A stretch of DNA of 47,647 nucleotides. It comes from Candidatus Eiseniibacteriota bacterium (GTDB lineage Bacteria; Eisenbacteria; RBG-16-71-46; CAIMUX01; WJJG01). The notes under the pieces are model-generated. The model was not told the origin of the DNA. It saw nothing but the letters and a program-made list of their open reading frames with translations, and searched no databases. How positions within the stretch are numbered: position 1 is the stretch's first letter; each line of letters opens with the position of its first letter. The position numbers were made by a program, and so were the translations under genes. Below are positions 44,017 through 47,647 of the stretch, piece by piece. The stretch is from NCBI GenBank assembly GCA_023129715.1, contig JAGMBO010000110.1:1-47647 (forward strand), read 5' to 3'.

Positions 44017-44869
44017 GTGACGCACGCCGACAGCAGCCGTTTCGCCCTCCCCTCGCCTCGCCCCCCGAGATGGTGAAGTGCGTTGAACCACTCTGGCCTT
44101 AAGAACAGAGAGCGGGGAGAACTTCGGCGGTCTTGGCAGGAGAGCGGCTCGACAGCGATGTTGGCAGGCCATTGAAGGTCGAGACCAGAGAACCCGACCT
44201 TCCTCCCGACCTCGCAACTGTCTACCCCCGTGCGGGATCTGCGCGGGGCAGGCAGCGACCTCCACCAGTCCCTCCGTCAAACACCCACGCCGCCCCCAGC
44301 CGGAGCACCTCCTCTCGCCTCCCCGAGACGAGGTGGGTACAACTGTTCTCCACTCTCGCGATGTCACGTCTGTGTCTGTCATCGGTGGCACCCCCAGCGG
44401 CCGCGTGGGATCAACTGAGCGAAGACGCGGGATGTCCACCCAATCGACCATGGCGCCGCATCCGCGCTGCCCGTGATGGGCGACCTGCATCTCCACTACG
44501 ATCACACGACGGCTTGACGGGTAAGGTCGCGCTCTGCACACCCCTCAATGCCCCCGTGCATCCAGCCACTTTCTGTCGACGCCACTGGCCCCGCGACTCC
44601 GTGCTCGGGTCTGCTTCCCCTTGGTTGATCGGGGCCGGTTCGCGCTCTCTATCCAGCTGGCTGCGGCGTCGGATGGGTCTTCGGGATAGACGCCATCAAG
44701 CCGATTGCTCCTGGCGCCCGGCGTCAACGCGGTGTAAAATCTGGTTAGGAAATCAGTTCCGTTTCGCGTCTGTGAGTCGAAGTTTCCATGCTTTGCCCCG
44801 ATCTGCCATCGGGCGGTTTGAACGTCGCCCGCTCAGGGAACCGCGATCACGACTGATTGGAGGGTGCCC
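44017..44869. other. 853-bp interval containing repeat copy 2
   Basis: No supported gene; open frames on both strands give Arg/Pro/Ser-rich peptides without ribosome sites. It holds the 42-bp repeat at 44083-44124. A TAAAAT at 44735-44740 is a candidate -10 for the beta-helix gene, but no -35 is found at proper spacing. Confidence 0.45.
44083..44124 (+). repeat. 42-bp direct repeat, copy 2
   Basis: It differs from copy 1 (41358-41399) at two positions, A/T and C/G. There is no transposase frame before it. Together the copies bracket 2.7 kb that holds the hydrolase and the three small genes. Confidence 0.85.
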
Positions 44870-47584
44870 ATGGATCCCAGATCTTCGTCCCTCGTCCTGC
44901 TCGCCCTCTGCCTGGCAACGTTTCCCATGGCCCAGGCGACCATCTATGTGATCGCACCGGATGGAAGCGGCGACTTCGCCACGATCCAGGAGGCGATCGC
45001 CTTCGCCACGGCAGACGACATCATCGAACTCACCGATGGGACCTTCACGGGTCCCGGAAATCGTGATCTCGACCTGCTGGGCAAGCAGATCACGGTCCGC
45101 TCCCAATCCGGAGACCCCGAGGCATGCATCATTGATTGTGATGGGAGTGCGGCGACACCGCATCGCGGGATCACCTGTGGAACCAGCGAGGGAGCGCTCA
45201 CCAGGGTCGAGGGCATCACCATTCGCAACGGCTGGGTCGCCGGCGACGAACCGGCGACCTCCGGCGGGGGCATCCGGTGTCTCGAAGCCTCCCCCACGCT
45301 TCACAATCTCATCCTGGAGAACAACGCCTCGGGCGAGGACGGCGGCGGCTCCGGCGGCGGGATGTACTGCACGGGATGTACATCGACTTTGACCGAGATC
45401 GTCTTCCAATCGAACACCGCTGGCGGATACAGCGCCACGGGGTCTGGCGGCGGGCTCTACTGCTTCAACTCCACGCTTACTCTCGAGCAGGTCAGCTTCC
45501 TGAACAACGTCACCGGAGGCTACTACGGATCCGGCTATGGAGGCGGCCTGTATGCCGCATCCAGCAGCGTCACGATCATCGGCGCCGAGTTCTCGGACAA
45601 CACCGCCGGCGGCAGCGACTACGTCTCCGGTGCTGGCGGAGGCCTCTATGCCTCCACATCGACGGTGGAGGTGGATCAGGCCCGGTTCGAGGGCAACTTC
45701 GCGCGCGATGCCGGCGGCGGCATGTATGTAACGAGCTGCGACCTGCGGGTCGGGCACAGCCAGCTCGTCAGCAACACTGCCGGCTTCCCTTCTGGTGCCG
45801 GCGGGGGGTTCTACGAGGGCAACCCGACGGCCACGCTCCTGGAATACGTGACCTTCGCGGATAACTACGCCTACGAGGGCGGCGGGATGACGTGCTCCGG
45901 GGATGCCGTCTTGAGTTACTGCACATTCTACGCAAACTACTGCGCCTTTGAGGCGCCTGGCGCGGCAATGTCCTGTTACAGCGATCCACAAATCGATCAC
46001 ACGATCTTCGCCTTCCAGCTCGGCGAGCCCGTTGTCGGGGGGGCGCCTGCGCTCTCCTGCTGCGATGTCTACGGCAACCTCTATGGCGACTATGTCGGCC
46101 CGCTCGCGGGGCAGGAGGGGGTCAACTTCAACATCTCCGCCGACCCGATCTTCTGCCGCTCGCTGCTGGAGGTCGAAGGCTACTACCTCGAGGCAGAGTC
46201 GCCCTGCGCCGCCGAGAACAGCCCCGACGGCGGGCAGATCGGCGCCTGGCCGATCGGCTGCGAGGTGATCTTCGTCAATCCGGACGGCTCGGGAGATTAC
46301 GCGACGATTCAGGAGGCCGTCGATGCGGCGGGAGACGGGGCGGTCGTCTTCCTGGGCAACGGGACCTACGTCGGGGAGGGCAATACGGACGTCAACTTCA
46401 GGGGTCGCGCGATCATCCTGCGCACACAGACCAGAGGGCGCTCATCGGTCGTGATCGATTGTCAGGGCCTGCGGCGGGGGTTCACCTTCAACACCGGAGA
46501 GGGGCCCGGCAGCGTGATCGACGGCATCACGGTGATCAACGGCGTCGCGCCGTATGGCGGCGCCGTGTTCTGCTCGACAGGGACCTCCCCCACCCTTATG
46601 AACTGCACCTTCGAGGCCGACAGCGCGGGCTTCGAAGGCGGGGCGATCGCCTGTTGGGGTGATGCCAGCCCGACGATCACCAACTGCGTGTTCCGCTCCA
46701 ATCGGGCTCCGTACGGGGCCGGCCTCTGCTGCGACGATGAAGCCGCGGCACAGGTGACGCACTGCGAGTTCATCGCCAATCGAGCAGGGAATGTCGGCGG
46801 AGGGGCCTATTGCGCCTACGAGTCGCAGCCGGTCTTCGAGTACTGCACCTTCGTCGAAGACTCCGCACTCGCGGGTGGCGCGATCTATTGCGAGCCCGAC
46901 GCGGCACCAACACTCAGGCACTGCACGCTGGCACTGAACGATGCGCCAGCGGGCGGAGGGATCAGCGCCAGTGGAGGCTTGCCCATTCTGGAGAACGTGA
47001 TCATCGCGTTCAGCACGCACGGCGCGGCCGTCGCTGGCGGCGGCAGCATCTCGCTCTCCTGCTGCGACCTCTACGGCAACGCGGGCGGTGACTGGACCGG
47101 GGCGATCGCTTCCCAACTGGGGGCCAACAGCAACATCTCGATGGATCCCGAATTCTGCAACCCAGGTCTCGGTGACTTCCATCTGTGGAACTACTCCCCA
47201 TGCAATCAGACGGCATGCGGGTTGATCGGCGCCTGGTCCCTGGGGTGTGAGGATCCTGCCGGGGTCCGTCCGGATCGCTCGGACGAGCGTCCGTCGCCGC
47301 GTCTCCTGCCTGCGGCAATCCGCCCGAGCCCGGCGAGCGGCCCCGTGCGAATCGCCTATGAGCTTCCGGCGGGGATCGGGCCATCTGCGGTTCGGCTGCA
47401 GGTTCTCGACGTCACCGGACGTGCGGTGCGCACCCTGGTCAACGGCCCGCAATCGGCGGGAACGCACGTGCTCCAGTGGACCACCGAGGGGGACGATGGG
47501 CAACGTCTGCCCTGCGGGCTCTACTTTTGCCGCCTCTCGTGCGGCGGCCAGCGCGTGGTCAGCCGTGTGATGCTGGTGCGATGA
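44870..47584 (+). CDS. Exported double beta-helix protein with FlgD-like C-domain
   Basis: 904 aa from ATG 44870 (GGAGGG 5 nt upstream). Signal peptide: PRSSSLVLLALCLATFPMAQA. Two right-handed parallel beta-helix regions of the Pel/Chlamydia-Pmp type each begin with the same cap: IYVIAPDGSGDFATIQEAI (about residue 26) and IFVNPDGSGDYATIQEAV (about 467), which suggests internal duplication. Coils repeat as SGGGIRCLEASPTLHNLILENN, GGGLYCFNSTLTLEQVSF and GGAIYCEPDAAPTLRHCT (by GGG(I/L/M)YC...N). Both halves end in a SCCDxYGN...DP.FC...PC motif with many Cys. The last 85 residues are the FlgD Ig-like domain (VRLQVLDVTGRAVRTLVNG, GTHVLQWTTEGDDG, CGLYFCRLSCGG, VMLVR). It is likely a surface adhesin or polysaccharide-active protein; no catalytic residues can be named. 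Confidence 0.9.
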   Translation: MDPRSSSLVLLALCLATFPMAQATIYVIAPDGSGDFATIQEAIAFATADDIIELTDGTFTGPGNRDLDLLGKQITVRSQSGDPEACIIDCDGSAATPHRGITCGTSEGALTRVEGITIRNGWVAGDEPATSGGGIRCLEASPTLHNLILENNASGEDGGGSGGGMYCTGCTSTLTEIVFQSNTAGGYSATGSGGGLYCFNSTLTLEQVSFLNNVTGGYYGSGYGGGLYAASSSVTIIGAEFSDNTAGGSDYVSGAGGGLYASTSTVEVDQARFEGNFARDAGGGMYVTSCDLRVGHSQLVSNTAGFPSGAGGGFYEGNPTATLLEYVTFADNYAYEGGGMTCSGDAVLSYCTFYANYCAFEAPGAAMSCYSDPQIDHTIFAFQLGEPVVGGAPALSCCDVYGNLYGDYVGPLAGQEGVNFNISADPIFCRSLLEVEGYYLEAESPCAAENSPDGGQIGAWPIGCEVIFVNPDGSGDYATIQEAVDAAGDGAVVFLGNGTYVGEGNTDVNFRGRAIILRTQTRGRSSVVIDCQGLRRGFTFNTGEGPGSVIDGITVINGVAPYGGAVFCSTGTSPTLMNCTFEADSAGFEGGAIACWGDASPTITNCVFRSNRAPYGAGLCCDDEAAAQVTHCEFIANRAGNVGGGAYCAYESQPVFEYCTFVEDSALAGGAIYCEPDAAPTLRHCTLALNDAPAGGGISASGGLPILENVIIAFSTHGAAVAGGGSISLSCCDLYGNAGGDWTGAIASQLGANSNISMDPEFCNPGLGDFHLWNYSPCNQTACGLIGAWSLGCEDPAGVRPDRSDERPSPRLLPAAIRPSPASGPVRIAYELPAGIGPSAVRLQVLDVTGRAVRTLVNGPQSAGTHVLQWTTEGDDGQRLPCGLYFCRLSCGGQRVVSRVMLVR

Positions 47585-47647
47585 TATGGAACGACCCCGT
47601 AGTGTACCAGAACCCAGCCGATATCACGCGGCCGCCGATAGTAGTTG

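Overview
The window is GC-rich bacterial chromosome. It is dominated by genes for exported proteins that end in a FlgD-type Ig-like C-terminal domain (strand pattern, GxH...W, then an xGxYxxxL core and a final basic/hydrophobic tail). It also holds two DUF5916-type outer-membrane-like proteins and a six-bladed beta-propeller protein. This combination is typical of FCB-group and neighbouring candidate phyla (Eisenbacteria, Krumholzibacteriota, Latescibacteria and similar). The assignment is inference: no rRNA or marker gene is present.

Region 1 (1-9.0 kb) is regulatory. A TPR protein runs off the left edge on the minus strand. It is preceded on the same strand by a small exported peptide gene carrying three copies of LGEEFPE, whose codons have diverged while the peptide stayed fixed. 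A 136-aa protein of unknown function follows, divergent from a kinase-AAA-TPR protein. The interval between them holds a 10-bp helically phased repeat, a 15/17-bp alternating repeat and a good sigma70-type promoter. The kinase-like gene is followed by a GAF-AAA-Fis regulator without the GAFTGA loop. After that comes a tandem repeat that forms a ladder of ATGA stop/start overlaps and leads into a small exported protein.

Region 2 (9.0-12.6 kb, minus strand) has a CHASE8-like hybrid histidine kinase with two receiver domains and an HPt domain, followed by a PduO-type cobalamin adenosyltransferase. Region 3 (13.4-31.6 kb) is an envelope and secretion block. It holds DUF5916 proteins, an M14 carboxypeptidase, a beta-propeller protein, a nucleotidyltransferase, a lipoprotein, an M1 peptidase and a Tat-exported metallophosphoesterase. 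Several are separated by clear stem-loops. Region 4 (32.2-37.0 kb) is housekeeping: D-glycerate dehydrogenase plus glycerate 2-kinase, then a NatAB-like ABC exporter pair whose genes overlap.

Region 5 (37.0-44.9 kb) is mosaic. It has a transposase remnant, a large exported protein behind a 23-nt palindrome, and an IS3 element whose second transposase gene is fused in frame to the C-terminus of an IS30-type transposase. A 42-bp repeat at the end of that chimera recurs 2.7 kb away. The two copies flank an accessory cluster: an S33 peptidase-like hydrolase, three very small genes (one a 37-aa lysine-rich protein) and a decayed tail of a FlgD-domain gene. The window ends with a two-part beta-helix exported protein that again carries the FlgD-like C-terminal domain.

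No tRNA, rRNA, CRISPR array or recognisable riboswitch was seen.
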